Assembly (NCBI RefSeq): GCF_000219215.1
Contig: NC_015726.1
Span: 1,922,001 to 1,986,000, forward strand
Reading direction: 5' to 3'
DNA length: 64,000 nt
DNA from: Cupriavidus necator N-1
GTDB taxonomy: Bacteria > Pseudomonadota > Gammaproteobacteria > Burkholderiales > Burkholderiaceae
Under the pieces are notes generated by a model. The model saw only the letters and a program-made list of their open reading frames with translations. It did not search any database and was not told the origin of the DNA. Below, one piece after another: positions 1 to 10,365 of the stretch (position 1 is the stretch's first letter; each line of letters begins with the position of its first letter). Made by a program: the position numbers and the translations under genes.

Positions 1-1503
<1,503 letters not shown>

Positions 1504-1825
1504 GCGCCCCCCTCAGCCGTTGCCCGGGATCACGGCCGGCCTGTGCCGGCCGTCGATGCGCCGGGCGGCAAGCCGGGCCGATGGTGCTTGTCTTGCAAAT
1601 GGGGCGGTGGTCATGGGCCAGGTCCTCTATGCGGGCAGTCTTGCCCCCTACTTTCCGGATTCTGCCGGCATTGCGCAAGTCATGCTTGCCTTATTACGCG
1701 GCGCACGAAAGAATTCATCGCTTTGCTGGAAGAATCTGAATACGCGCGGCGATGGCGCGTGCTGCGCAGCAGCGAGGGCGCGTAGTACCCGTACCCTTCG
1801 ACAATGCATGGCTGACAGGACACCC
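1504..1825. other. Divergent intergenic region
   Basis: This stretch of 322 bases separates the leftward antiporter gene from the rightward EAL gene and must hold both promoters. I see no gene, terminator or strong palindrome in it. An open frame runs through it into the EAL gene, but that part has no family resemblance and the EAL protein has a better start with a signal-anchor at 1826. Confidence 0.5.
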
Positions 1826-3400
1826 ATGAAGCGGCCTTTGTTCCTTGCGATGGCAGTGATACTCGCGTTTGCCGCGGCCGTCTTGCCGATTGCGGCCAGC
1901 ATGCGCGTGGCCGAAGAGGAGGTCGCCCGGCGCGAGGTGGCGCAACTGCAGATGTTTGCCAATGCTGCCGTCGCCCGCATGGAGATGGTCATGGCAGACG
2001 CCACTGGCGCGCTGCACGAAATGGAAGGCCTGCCCGACGCGCCCTGCTCCGACGGCAACCTGGCCAGCCTGCGGCGCATCACCTTCACCTTCCACCACCT
2101 GCGCGATACCGGGCGCTATGCCGGCAATTACCGCTTGTGCTCGGCACTGCTGGGCGACGTCTTCCGGCGGCATATGACATTGCCCGAGCCGGACTGGCGC
2201 GACACTCATGGCTTCGAATACTGGTTCGACCTCGACAACCCGTTTGGCGCGCCCGGCCCTTCCATGCTGGTAGGGCGCCACGGCCATTACGTATCGGTCG
2301 ACCCCAAGTCATTCGTCGACATCGTCGAGCTCGATGGCCGGCACATCGGCGCAGTCAATACTGCCACGGGCGTCTTCATCGCCACCACCACCGGCTCCGA
2401 CGTGGCGCAGATGGCGCGCGAATACCAGCGCAATGCCAACGGCGCCGACGAACTCGACAATCCCGGCAGTTCCGTGCGCCGTTCCCCCCGGATTCCGTTC
2501 GCGGCCGTGGCCCTGGCACCGCCCACCGGGCTGCTGGCCACCTGGCCGATGCTGGTTGGCTCTTTCGTCGTGGCGGGGCTGGCGATCGGCGTGCTGCTGG
2601 CCGCGCTGGTGTTTCGCGCCATGTCGCGCCGCCTGACCATGGAGGGCGCGCTGCGCAACGCCGTGCGCCGCCGCCGGCTGGAGGTGCACTACCAGCCGAT
2701 CGTCGCGCTGGAAGATGGCCGCTGCGTGGGCGCGGAGGCGCTGCTGCGCTGGAAGCGCGACGGCCAGCCGGTGCCGCCCGACCTGCTGATCACGCTGGCG
2801 GAGCAGACCGGGCTGATGCCGCAGATCACTGACCACGTGCTCGACCGCGCCATCGCGGAGCTGGGCCCGCTGCTGCGCGCCCGGCCCGGCTTCTATGTGT
2901 CGATCAATGTTTGCGCGGACGATGTCAGCTCGCCGCGTTTTCTCGACGTGCTTACCGCGCGCCTGCAGGGCACCGGGATCGCGCCCCGGCAGATCCGCAT
3001 CGAGATCACTGAACGCAGCTTCCTGCACGCCGAGACCGCGCTCGAAGTGATCCAGGCCTTCCGCGATGCCGGGCATCCGATCTACATCGACGACTTCGGC
3101 ACCGGCTACTCCAGCCTGTCCTACCTGCAGGTATTCAAGGTCGATGTGTTGAAGATCGACAAGTCCTTCATCGACACCATCGGCCGCGAGGCAGCATCCA
3201 GCACCGTGGCGCCGCACATCATCGCCATGGCCGAGGCGCTGGGCTTCGAGGTCGTGGCCGAGGGCATCGAGCATGAAGACCAGGCGCGCTTCCTGCACGA
3301 GCGCGGCGCGCAGTTCGGCCAGGGGTGGCTGTATTCACGCGCCTTGCCGGCAGACGGCCTGCAGGCGTACCTGGCATCCCGGCGTGCCCCTGAGCGGTGA
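1826..3400 (+). CDS. CSS-motif EAL-domain cyclic-di-GMP phosphodiesterase
   Basis: A 524-residue inner-membrane protein predicted to hydrolyse c-di-GMP. It begins with a transmembrane segment (residues 1-25). A periplasmic domain follows with a C-S pair near residue 73 and another near residue 104, which fits the CSS-motif sensor of redox-controlled phosphodiesterases. A second transmembrane segment spans about 240-262 and the EAL domain about 275-515. The catalytic signature is intact: EALLRW near 303, DDFGTGYSS near 421 and VVAEGIE further on. Start 1826 (MKRPLF) is chosen because an AGGA box precedes it and the signal-anchor follows directly; MADRTP at 1808 is an alternative. It stands alone between divergent neighbours. 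Confidence 0.88.
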   Translation: MKRPLFLAMAVILAFAAAVLPIAASMRVAEEEVARREVAQLQMFANAAVARMEMVMADATGALHEMEGLPDAPCSDGNLASLRRITFTFHHLRDTGRYAGNYRLCSALLGDVFRRHMTLPEPDWRDTHGFEYWFDLDNPFGAPGPSMLVGRHGHYVSVDPKSFVDIVELDGRHIGAVNTATGVFIATTTGSDVAQMAREYQRNANGADELDNPGSSVRRSPRIPFAAVALAPPTGLLATWPMLVGSFVVAGLAIGVLLAALVFRAMSRRLTMEGALRNAVRRRRLEVHYQPIVALEDGRCVGAEALLRWKRDGQPVPPDLLITLAEQTGLMPQITDHVLDRAIAELGPLLRARPGFYVSINVCADDVSSPRFLDVLTARLQGTGIAPRQIRIEITERSFLHAETALEVIQAFRDAGHPIYIDDFGTGYSSLSYLQVFKVDVLKIDKSFIDTIGREAASSTVAPHIIAMAEALGFEVVAEGIEHEDQARFLHERGAQFGQGWLYSRALPADGLQAYLASRRAPER

Positions 3401-3584
3401 CGCGCCGCGAGACGACGGCAGTGCATCCCTGATGCTTGCCGAACGCTTCCTCGCCGATGGCACCTCGCGGCGATAATCCCCGCGTGCCCGGGCCGGTTGT
3501 AATATGCCTGTTCCAGCTTATCGCCATCACGCCTGCGCGCGCCGAAGCCGGCACGCGCAGCCATCTTCAGGAGACGCCCGTCCA

Positions 3585-5036
3585 ATGAGCGAAGCGCTTT
3601 GTCTTGCCAGCGCCGCCGAGCTGCAGCAGCGCATCCGGCGCAAGGAAATCTCGCCGGTGGAACTGACCGCCGCGGTGCTGGCGCGCGCCGAGCGGCTGCA
3701 GCCGGTGCTGAACTGCTTTATCACGCTGTGCGCGGACGAGGCCATGGCCGCGGCGCGCGCGGCGGAAGCGGAAGTGATGTCCGGCCGGCCGCTGCCCCCG
3801 CTGCATGGCATTCCTTTCACCGCCAAGGACATCGTCAACACGCGCGGCGTGCGCACCACCTTTGGCGCCGTGCCGATGCGAGACAACGTGCCGGCCGAAG
3901 ACGCCGTGGCGGTGGCGCGGCTGCGCGCGCAGGGGGCGATCCTGGTCGGCAAGACCACCACGCCGGAATTCGGCTCCAAATGCCTGACCGATTCGCCGCT
4001 ATTCGGGCGCACCCGCAATGCCTGGCACGCCGCACGCACCAGTGGCGGCTCCAGCGGCGGCGCCGCGGTGGCGGTGGCCAGCGGCATCGCGCCGCTGGCG
4101 GTGGCAACCGATGGCGGCGGCTCCACGCGCATTCCTGCCGCCTGCAATGGCGTGGTGGGCATCAAGCAGAGCCAGGGGGTGATTCCGCACAGCCAGGCGC
4201 AGGATCTGTTCGGCAACCAGACCTACGTGACGCCGACCACGCGCACGGTGGCCGACACCGGCCTGATGCTGCAGGCCATGGCCGGCGAGCATGCGTGCGA
4301 CCCGTGGTCGATCGGCGTGCCCGCCGCCGACTACGTGGCCGCCGCGCAGCCGCAGGGCGACTTGCGTGGCCGGCGCATCCTGTATTGCCTGGCGACGCCG
4401 GGCCGCCCAGTGTCGGCGGACGTGGCGCGCGCGTTCGAGGCCAGCCTGGACAAGCTGCGCGCGCTAGGCGCCGAACTGGTGCCGTTCGGCGGCGAAGGGT
4501 TCGACGTCGAACCCATCTGGCGTGCGATCAACCACACGGTCTGGCGCACGCGCTTTGCGCCGATCGTGGCGCAGCACCGCGAGGCGCTGAGCCCGACCTT
4601 CGTGCGCCAGGTGGAATCGGCCGCCGCCTTCACCGCCGTGGAATACCAGCAGGCGATGTTCGAGCGCTCGCAGCTGTTCCTGCGCGTGCAGGCGCTGCTG
4701 GGGCGCGCCGACCTGCTCGCCATGCCCACCATCACACGCACCGCACTGCCACTGGAGCAAGACCTGTTCGGCCAGATCGAAATCGATGGCCAGGACTATC
4801 CCGATGTGCGCGCGAACTGGTTCCCCTGGACCATGCCGTTCAATATGACGGGACATCCGGCCATCAGCCTGCCCTGCGGCTTTGGCAGCGACGGGCTGCC
4901 GATCGGGCTGCAGCTGGTCGGGCAGTTCCGCGGTGACGCGCAGCTGCTGCGTGCGGCGGCCTTGTACGAATCGGTCCATGACCTCACGGGCCAGTGGCCC
5001 ACCCTGCCCAGACACCCTCTCAACATCGTTCCCTGA
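3585..5036 (+). CDS. Amidase signature family hydrolase
   Basis: A 483-residue cytoplasmic amidase of the Ser-cisSer-Lys family. The catalytic lysine lies in PFTAKDIVN (K81). The Gly/Ser-rich stretch GGSSGGAAVAVASG spans about 154-167, and the presumed nucleophile is S180 in DGGGSTRIPA. Length is normal for the family. The start follows a CAGGAG box. The next gene on the same strand, a damaged Bug receptor, begins six bases after the stop, so the pair probably formed an uptake-and-hydrolysis unit. The substrate cannot be told from sequence; members act on amides, allophanate or Glu-tRNA(Gln), and no gatB/gatC partner is present here. Confidence 0.85.
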   Translation: MSEALCLASAAELQQRIRRKEISPVELTAAVLARAERLQPVLNCFITLCADEAMAAARAAEAEVMSGRPLPPLHGIPFTAKDIVNTRGVRTTFGAVPMRDNVPAEDAVAVARLRAQGAILVGKTTTPEFGSKCLTDSPLFGRTRNAWHAARTSGGSSGGAAVAVASGIAPLAVATDGGGSTRIPAACNGVVGIKQSQGVIPHSQAQDLFGNQTYVTPTTRTVADTGLMLQAMAGEHACDPWSIGVPAADYVAAAQPQGDLRGRRILYCLATPGRPVSADVARAFEASLDKLRALGAELVPFGGEGFDVEPIWRAINHTVWRTRFAPIVAQHREALSPTFVRQVESAAAFTAVEYQQAMFERSQLFLRVQALLGRADLLAMPTITRTALPLEQDLFGQIEIDGQDYPDVRANWFPWTMPFNMTGHPAISLPCGFGSDGLPIGLQLVGQFRGDAQLLRAAALYESVHDLTGQWPTLPRHPLNIVP

Positions 5037-5041
5037 CTGCC

Positions 5042-6030
5042 ATGACTCATCAAGTCCGATTGACGCGCCGGCTGCTGGCCATGACCGCTGTCGCCGCCGC
5101 CACCTTCGCCATGACCGCGCCGGCCGGCGCAGCCGATGCCGAGCCGATGCATATCATTGTCGGCTACGCCCCGGGCGGCGCCGCCGACAGCCTGGCGCGC
5201 CTGTAAAGCAACTGCGCCAGGACGGCCACGGCACGGTGGTGGTCGAAAACCGCCCCGGAGCCTCGGCGCGCCTGGCGCTCGACTACGTGAAGCGTGCCAG
5301 GCCCGATGGCAAGACCGTGTTCATCGGCCCCTCGCCCCTGTTCACAATCTTTCCGCTGACCTACAAGAAGCTGTCATACGACGCCGACAAGGACCTGGTG
5401 CCCGCGGCGGTGCTGACCGATGTGCCGACCGCGGTCGCGACCGGCGTGCAGCAGCCTTACCAGAACATGAAGGAATACGTGAGCTGGGCCAGGCGCAACC
5501 CGGGCGGCGCCAGCCTGGGCCTGGCCACCATCGGCAGCGCCGGCCACCTGGGCACGGTGGCACTGGGCAAGGCCGAAGGCATCGCCATCACGCCCGCGCC
5601 GTATCGCGGCGCGTCGCCGATGCTGGTGGATGTGGTCAGCGGCAATGTGTCGATCGGCTGGGATGCCGTAGCCAGCATGATGCCGCTGTACAAGGGCGGC
5701 AAGCTGCGCTTCCTTGGGGTGAGCGGTACGCGCCGCGCCAAGGCGCTGCCCGAAGTGCCCACCATGAAGGAACAGGGCTTCAGCCAGTATGACCACGCCA
5801 CCAGCTGGTACGGCGTGTTCGTGCCTGCTGGCACGCAGCCTGACGTGGTGGCGCAGGTGGAAAAGATGTTCCTCGCCGCCTCGGCCAACGCCGCCACCGT
5901 GGCCAAGCTGGAAGCGCTGGGCCTGGAAGTGGTGGCGCGCCCCGGCCAGGAAGGCCGCCGCCGCATCCAGCTGGAACGCGCCGCGTGGAAGCCGATCGTG
6001 GAGGCGACCGGCTTCCAGGCCGAGGACTGA
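5042..6030 (+). pseudogene. Bug/TctC-type tripartite tricarboxylate receptor, frameshifted
   Basis: A periplasmic binding protein gene of about 329 codons broken by a single frameshift. The first 54 codons give a signal peptide and the start of the mature domain (IIVGYAPGGAADSLARL), then hit TAA at 5204-5206. The rest of the family sequence (VKQLRQDGHGTVVVENRPGA and on to the C-terminus) continues in another frame to 6030. Reading CTG-GTA-AAG in place of CTG-TAA-AG restores one frame, so one G seems to be missing at about 5203. Either the gene is recently dead or the base was lost in sequencing. It follows the amidase gene by six bases. Confidence 0.8.
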
Positions 6031-6034
6031 GGCC

Positions 6035-6060
6035 CGGCCCAGCCCTCAGGGCTTGGGCCG
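6035..6060. terminator. Hairpin between convergent genes
   Basis: CGGCCCAGCCCT is followed after two bases by GGGC-T-TGGGCCG, an almost perfect stem with one bulged base. It overlaps the stop codon of the leftward dehydrogenase gene and follows the stop of the rightward receptor gene. No run of T follows on either strand, so termination is possible but not assured. Confidence 0.35.
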
Positions 6061-8205
6061 CACCGCGTCAGCGGTTCCCTGGATAAAGGCCTTGATCTTC
6101 TCGACGTCGTCCGGCGTCAGCTTGCCGGTAAAGTCCGGCATGCCGCGCGCCATCGCCGGCCCCTTGAAGACCACCTTGTCCAGGTTCTCGATATAGGCCG
6201 CATCAATATAGCCCAGGTTAGGGATATTGCCGCCGCGGTCCACGCCGGGCACGCCGTGGCACAGGGCGCAGTTGCTGACGTACAGGCCGGTGCCCGCCTT
6301 GACCTGCGCCGGGTCATATTTCACGCCCTGCAGCAGCCTGGCGGCGCGGTACTCGGCAAAGGCCGGCAGCGGCGCCTTGCCGCCGAGGGCGAAGGTGTAG
6401 ACCGTGCCCGGCCCCTGCCGGTTGGTGGCGCGCTGGGCCTGCCCGTAGACCCCGCCCCAACCCACTGCCACCGACACATACTGCTTGCCGTTCAACTCGA
6501 AGCTGACCGGCGCCGCCACCACGCCGGTGCCGGTGGGCGACTCCCACAGCTTGTCGCCGCTGCGCGCGTCATAGGCGACAAAGCGGCCGTCGGCGGTGCC
6601 CTGGAACACCAGGTTGCCGGCGGTGGTCAGCGTGCCGCCGTTCCACGGCGACACATGCTCCTGCGTCCACGCCGCCTTCTGCTGCACCGGATCCCAGGCG
6701 ATCAGCCGGCCAAAGGGCTTGCTCTTGGGCGGCTCGGCGTTCAGGAACTTGGCGGTGTTCCAGCCCACGTTGCCATGCGGGGTGCCGGGCTTGCCTTCAT
6801 TGAAGTTCCAGGTCTTGTCGTCCATCAGGTTGATCGGCACGTTCTGCGCCGGCAGGTAGACCAGCCCGGTCTGCGGGTTGAACGACATCGGATGCCAGTT
6901 GTGCGCGCCGTACGGCCCGGGGACCGAGTCATAGGGCTTGTCGGTGGCGCGCGCCTCGGGCCGCTCGATGGGGCGGCCATTGGCGTCATAGCCGGTGGCC
7001 CAGTTCACGTCGACAAAGTTCTTTGCCGAGATGAACTTGCCGTTGGTGCGGTCGATGACGAAGAAGAAGCCGTTCTTGGGCGCGTGCAGGATGACCTTGC
7101 GCATCTGCCCGTCGAGCTTCAGGTCGGCCAGGATCATCGGCTGCGCCGAGGTGTAGTCCCAGTTGTCGCCCGGGGTCTCCTGGTAGTGCCAGACATACTT
7201 GCCGGTATCCGGGTTGAGCGCGACGATCGAGGCCAGGTACAGGTTGTCGCCGCCGGCCGGACTGCGCTTGCTGTGCGACCACGGCGCGCCGTTGCCGGTG
7301 CCCACGTACATCAGGTTCAGTTCGGGGTCGAAGGCCAGCGTGTCCCAGGCCGTGCCGCCGCCGCCCGCCTCCCAGTACTTGCCGCTGGGGTCCCAGGTCT
7401 TGGCCGCCGCGGCCATCGACTCATCCTCGAACGGCCTGGAGGGGTCGCCCGGCACCGTGAACCAGCGCCACTTCTGCTCGCCGGTGCCGGCGTCATAGGC
7501 GGTGATGTAGCCGCGCACGCCGTATTCGGCGCCGCCGTTGCCGATGATGACCTTGCCCTTGAACACGCGCGGCGCGCCGGTGATGGTGTACGAGTACTTG
7601 CGGTCGATGATGGTGTCCTTCTCCCACTGCTTGCGGCCACTGGCGGCATCCAGCGCGATCAGCCGGCCATCGTAGGCGGCCACGAACACCTTGCCCTGGT
7701 ACAGCGCCACGCCGCGGTTGACCACGTCGCAGCAGCCGCGATAGCCGAGCGAGCGGTCCACCTTGGGGTCGAAAGTCCAGAGCCGCTTGCCGGTGCGCGC
7801 ATCGACCGCATGCACCACGCTCCATGACGCGGTGACGTACATCACGCCGTCCACCACCAGCGGGGTTGCCTCCACGCCGCGGGTCGACTCCAGGTTGTAG
7901 GTCCACACCAGGCCCAGGTCGCGCACGTTCGCGGCATCGATCTGCCTGAGCCGGCTGAAGCGGGTCTCGGCATAGTCCAGGCCATGGCTGGGCCAGTCGC
8001 GGGCGGTGCTGGCGTTGGCACTGATGAAGGCGCCGTCAACCTTGGCTGCCGCATTGCGCGGCGCCGCGGCGCCGGCGGGCAAGACCTGCACCACCAGCGC
8101 CAGGGCCGCTGCCAGGAGGCCTGTGGCGCGCCTCATGGTGCGGCGGGTGTGCATTGCAACATCGGGGGCAACGGGGTCCGTCGCCTGCTTCAACGCATGG
8201 CTCAT
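6046..8205 (-). CDS. PQQ-dependent quinohaemoprotein alcohol dehydrogenase
   Basis: A 719-residue periplasmic dehydrogenase of the methanol/ethanol (type II) family with a fused cytochrome c domain. The N-terminus has an arginine-rich start and a hydrophobic segment ending near residue 48, a signal peptide. The beta-propeller domain carries the vicinal disulfide cysteines CC (158-159) and the presumed catalytic aspartate D350 in GDNWDYTS. The C-terminal domain has one haem site, CALCH, near residue 648. The residue two places after D350 is Thr, not the Asp typical of lanthanide-dependent XoxF enzymes, so Ca2+ is the likelier cofactor metal. The start is preceded by AGGAG. Electrons would pass from PQQ to haem and then to the respiratory chain. 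Confidence 0.88.
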   Translation of the reverse strand: MSHALKQATDPVAPDVAMHTRRTMRRATGLLAAALALVVQVLPAGAAAPRNAAAKVDGAFISANASTARDWPSHGLDYAETRFSRLRQIDAANVRDLGLVWTYNLESTRGVEATPLVVDGVMYVTASWSVVHAVDARTGKRLWTFDPKVDRSLGYRGCCDVVNRGVALYQGKVFVAAYDGRLIALDAASGRKQWEKDTIIDRKYSYTITGAPRVFKGKVIIGNGGAEYGVRGYITAYDAGTGEQKWRWFTVPGDPSRPFEDESMAAAAKTWDPSGKYWEAGGGGTAWDTLAFDPELNLMYVGTGNGAPWSHSKRSPAGGDNLYLASIVALNPDTGKYVWHYQETPGDNWDYTSAQPMILADLKLDGQMRKVILHAPKNGFFFVIDRTNGKFISAKNFVDVNWATGYDANGRPIERPEARATDKPYDSVPGPYGAHNWHPMSFNPQTGLVYLPAQNVPINLMDDKTWNFNEGKPGTPHGNVGWNTAKFLNAEPPKSKPFGRLIAWDPVQQKAAWTQEHVSPWNGGTLTTAGNLVFQGTADGRFVAYDARSGDKLWESPTGTGVVAAPVSFELNGKQYVSVAVGWGGVYGQAQRATNRQGPGTVYTFALGGKAPLPAFAEYRAARLLQGVKYDPAQVKAGTGLYVSNCALCHGVPGVDRGGNIPNLGYIDAAYIENLDKVVFKGPAMARGMPDFTGKLTPDDVEKIKAFIQGTADAVRPKP

Positions 8206-8504
8206 GTCGTCTCCTGTAGAGCATTCTTGTTGGAATTCGGGACTGCAGGATTACGGAACTGCGCGATGCCGGTCGGTGGCCGGGGCCTATAGATAATCGG
8301 TGAGCGATTCGATTATGGGTACAGGGATTACCCGCGGAAAGTCGTGCAGCCGGCGCAAGGCGGCTGGCGTCCCGAGACTGTCGGGCGATATGTGCCGGAT
8401 ATTACTGATGAAGAAATGAATATTGGACGGTGTAGGCACGCCTCGCTTAGCCTTGGCGCCAAGGCAGCCAGCCAGCCCACATCCCCGTATCCGGAGACAC
8501 CACC
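8206..8504. other. Divergent promoter region of dehydrogenase and crotonase genes
   Basis: A stretch of 299 bases between the leftward PQQ dehydrogenase and the rightward crotonase gene. Apart from the perfect 16-base palindrome at 8450-8465, described separately, I see no gene or other clear signal. Confidence 0.45.
8450..8465. promoter_or_regulatory. Perfect 16-base palindrome, candidate operator
   Basis: GCCTTGGCGCCAAGGC is its own reverse complement over all 16 bases. It ends 39 bases before the start codon of the crotonase gene at 8505, a typical place for a repressor site. The binding protein is unknown. Confidence 0.4.
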
Positions 8505-9302
8505 ATGAGCAACTTCCTTCTCTACGAGCAGCAGGACCACATCGTCACGCTGACGATGAACGAGCCCGAGCGCCGCAACCCGCTGACCGGCAATACCGCC
8601 GTGGCGGAGTTCCTGGCCGCGATCGACCGCATCCACGGCGACCGCAGCGTGCGCGCGGTGGTCATTACCGGCGCGGGCACGGCGTTCTCGTCGGGCGGCA
8701 ATATCAAGGACATGGAGCGCCAGGCCTCCGGCGCAGTGCCGGGCATGGAAATCCGGCAGGACTACCGCTGCGGCATCCAGCGGCTGCCGCTGGCGCTGTT
8801 CAACCTGGAAGTGCCGGTCATCGCCGCGGTCAATGGCGCGGCCATGGGCGCGGGGCTGGACCTGGCCTGCATGTGCGACATCCGCATTGCCTCGGAGCGC
8901 GCGCAGTTTGCCGAGTCCTTCGTCAAGCTCGGCATCATCCCCGGCGATGGCGGCGCGTGGCTGCTGCCGCGCGTGATCGGCCTGTCGCGGGCGGCCGAGA
9001 TGACCTTCACCGGCCAGCCGATCGATGCCAGGCTGGCGCTGGAATGGAACCTGGTGTCGCGCGTGGTCGCGCCCGAGGCGCTGCTGTCCACTGCCTATGA
9101 GCTGGCCGGCCGCATCGCCGCCAACCCGCCGCACGCGGTGCGACTGGCCAAGCGCCTGATGCGCGAGGCCATGCATACCCGCCTGGATACGCTGCTGGAA
9201 CTGTCCGCCGGCTTCCAGGCGCTGTCGCACCAGACTGCCGACCACCGTGAGGCGGTGCAAGCGTTCCTGGATAAGCGCACGCCGGTTTTCACGGGGAACT
9301 GA
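8505..9302 (+). CDS. Crotonase-superfamily enzyme (enoyl-CoA hydratase/isomerase family)
   Basis: A 265-residue protein with the crotonase fold. Oxyanion-hole segments are AFSSGGNIKDM (about 60-70) and NGAAMGAGLDLA (110-121). The two glutamates that catalyse hydration in classical enoyl-CoA hydratase are absent: the first position is D119, the second F139. A different acid, D148 in IPGDGGAWLLPR, lies where PaaG-like isomerases carry their aspartate. The enzyme is therefore more likely an isomerase or another crotonase activity than a plain hydratase. A GGAG box precedes the start. It converges with the iclR-type gene and may belong to the same acyl-CoA pathway as the cluster at 10366-14280. 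Confidence 0.8.
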   Translation: MSNFLLYEQQDHIVTLTMNEPERRNPLTGNTAVAEFLAAIDRIHGDRSVRAVVITGAGTAFSSGGNIKDMERQASGAVPGMEIRQDYRCGIQRLPLALFNLEVPVIAAVNGAAMGAGLDLACMCDIRIASERAQFAESFVKLGIIPGDGGAWLLPRVIGLSRAAEMTFTGQPIDARLALEWNLVSRVVAPEALLSTAYELAGRIAANPPHAVRLAKRLMREAMHTRLDTLLELSAGFQALSHQTADHREAVQAFLDKRTPVFTGN

Positions 9303-9333
9303 GCTGCAGCAGCCAGGCAGACTGCTGTGCCGC

Positions 9334-10149
9334 TCAGCCTGCCACGCCCAGCGCTCCCTCTACATTGCGCACCAGGCTCACCAGGCGCGGGCCGATGTCC
9401 TCCTCCATCTGCTTGCTCTGCTGGCTGAACACCGGCACCGAGGCGGCAAAGATCCACGCCTCGCCGTCGCGGCGGGTGCGCATCGGTACGGCAACCGATT
9501 CCACCTCGCGGTGCAGGTCGCGGTGGCCGCGGCAGAAGCCGTGTTCTTGTAGGTCGCGGGCGGCGTCAGCCAGGCGCTCCTGCAGCCAGTCAGCGCGCTG
9601 CGGATCGGCGGCGCGGAGCTGGGCGAGATAGGCCTCGCGCTCGGCCTCGCTCAACAGCATCAGGTAGCCGCGTCCGGACCCTGTGCGCGAGACCGACACG
9701 CGCGTGCCGACCTCGGGCCGGAACACATGGCTGCCCACGCCCTGGGCGATCTCGACGTAGGTCAGCGCATTGCCGCTGCCGACGATCAGCTCGACCTGCC
9801 CGGCGATATGGTCGGCCAGCTCCTGCATGGCCGGCCGCGCCAGCTGGCGGATCGTCATGCGTGCCAGCGCGGGCGCGGCCAGGTTGATCAGCCCGACCCC
9901 GGGCACGTAGCGCGACAGGCGCTCTGAATAATGCAGCAGGCCCAGCTCGCACAGGGTATCGAGCAGCCGGAACAGGGTCGGCTTGGCCAGGCCGGTGCGC
10001 TCCATCAGCTCGCGGCTGCTCAACTCCTGCACCGTTGGGGAAAAGCAGTTGAGGATCGAAATGCCACGCGCCAGCGCGCTGACAAGGCGCGCTTCGCCGT
10101 CGGCATCGGCGGGCGGCGGGGCCAGGGAGCCGTGTGGTGCATTCGTCAT
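9334..10149 (-). CDS. IclR-family transcriptional regulator
   Basis: A 271-residue regulator. The N-terminal winged helix-turn-helix (about 25-90) includes SSRELMERTGLAKPTLFRLL, followed by the IclR effector domain with VGSGNALTYVEIAQG and a conserved C-terminal SVPVFSQQ region. The start at 10149 (MTNAPHG) is chosen because 26 further upstream codons look non-coding and would overlap the operator region. It is divergent from the thiolase gene, and two similar operator-like sequences lie between them, so it probably controls the thiolase cluster and itself. Confidence 0.85.
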   Translation of the reverse strand: MTNAPHGSLAPPPADADGEARLVSALARGISILNCFSPTVQELSSRELMERTGLAKPTLFRLLDTLCELGLLHYSERLSRYVPGVGLINLAAPALARMTIRQLARPAMQELADHIAGQVELIVGSGNALTYVEIAQGVGSHVFRPEVGTRVSVSRTGSGRGYLMLLSEAEREAYLAQLRAADPQRADWLQERLADAARDLQEHGFCRGHRDLHREVESVAVPMRTRRDGEAWIFAASVPVFSQQSKQMEEDIGPRLVSLVRNVEGALGVAG

Positions 10150-10173
10150 GTTATTGCCTGAATTAAAGGTTTT

Positions 10174-10191
10174 TTGATACGAGCGTCTCAA
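10174..10191. promoter_or_regulatory. Candidate IclR operator 1
   Basis: TTGATACG-AG-CGTCTCAA is an inverted repeat with seven of eight positions matching. It lies 25 bases ahead of the iclR-type start codon. A related sequence with the same right half-site occurs at 10301-10318. IclR regulators commonly bind such short palindromes in divergent regions. Confidence 0.5.
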
Positions 10192-10300
10192 AACCCGGAT
10201 GTTGCCCTTCGTTTTTTCCAAAGTCAAACCGGGTTATTTGGGTTTACACGACGCTTTTCCGAAGACAGAATCCCAATTCATCGTATTGGACGATCACATT

Positions 10301-10318
10301 TCGGTACGGACGTCTCAA
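10301..10318. promoter_or_regulatory. Candidate IclR operator 2
   Basis: TCGGTACG-GA-CGTCTCAA shares the right half CGTCTCAA and the TACG of the left half with the site at 10174-10191. The two centres are 127 bases apart. This copy lies 48 bases before the thiolase start codon and is the weaker palindrome. Confidence 0.45.
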
Positions 10319-10365
10319 TATCCCAGCCACGACTCGCAACGCTCAGCTTTTTCAGGAGACACCCC

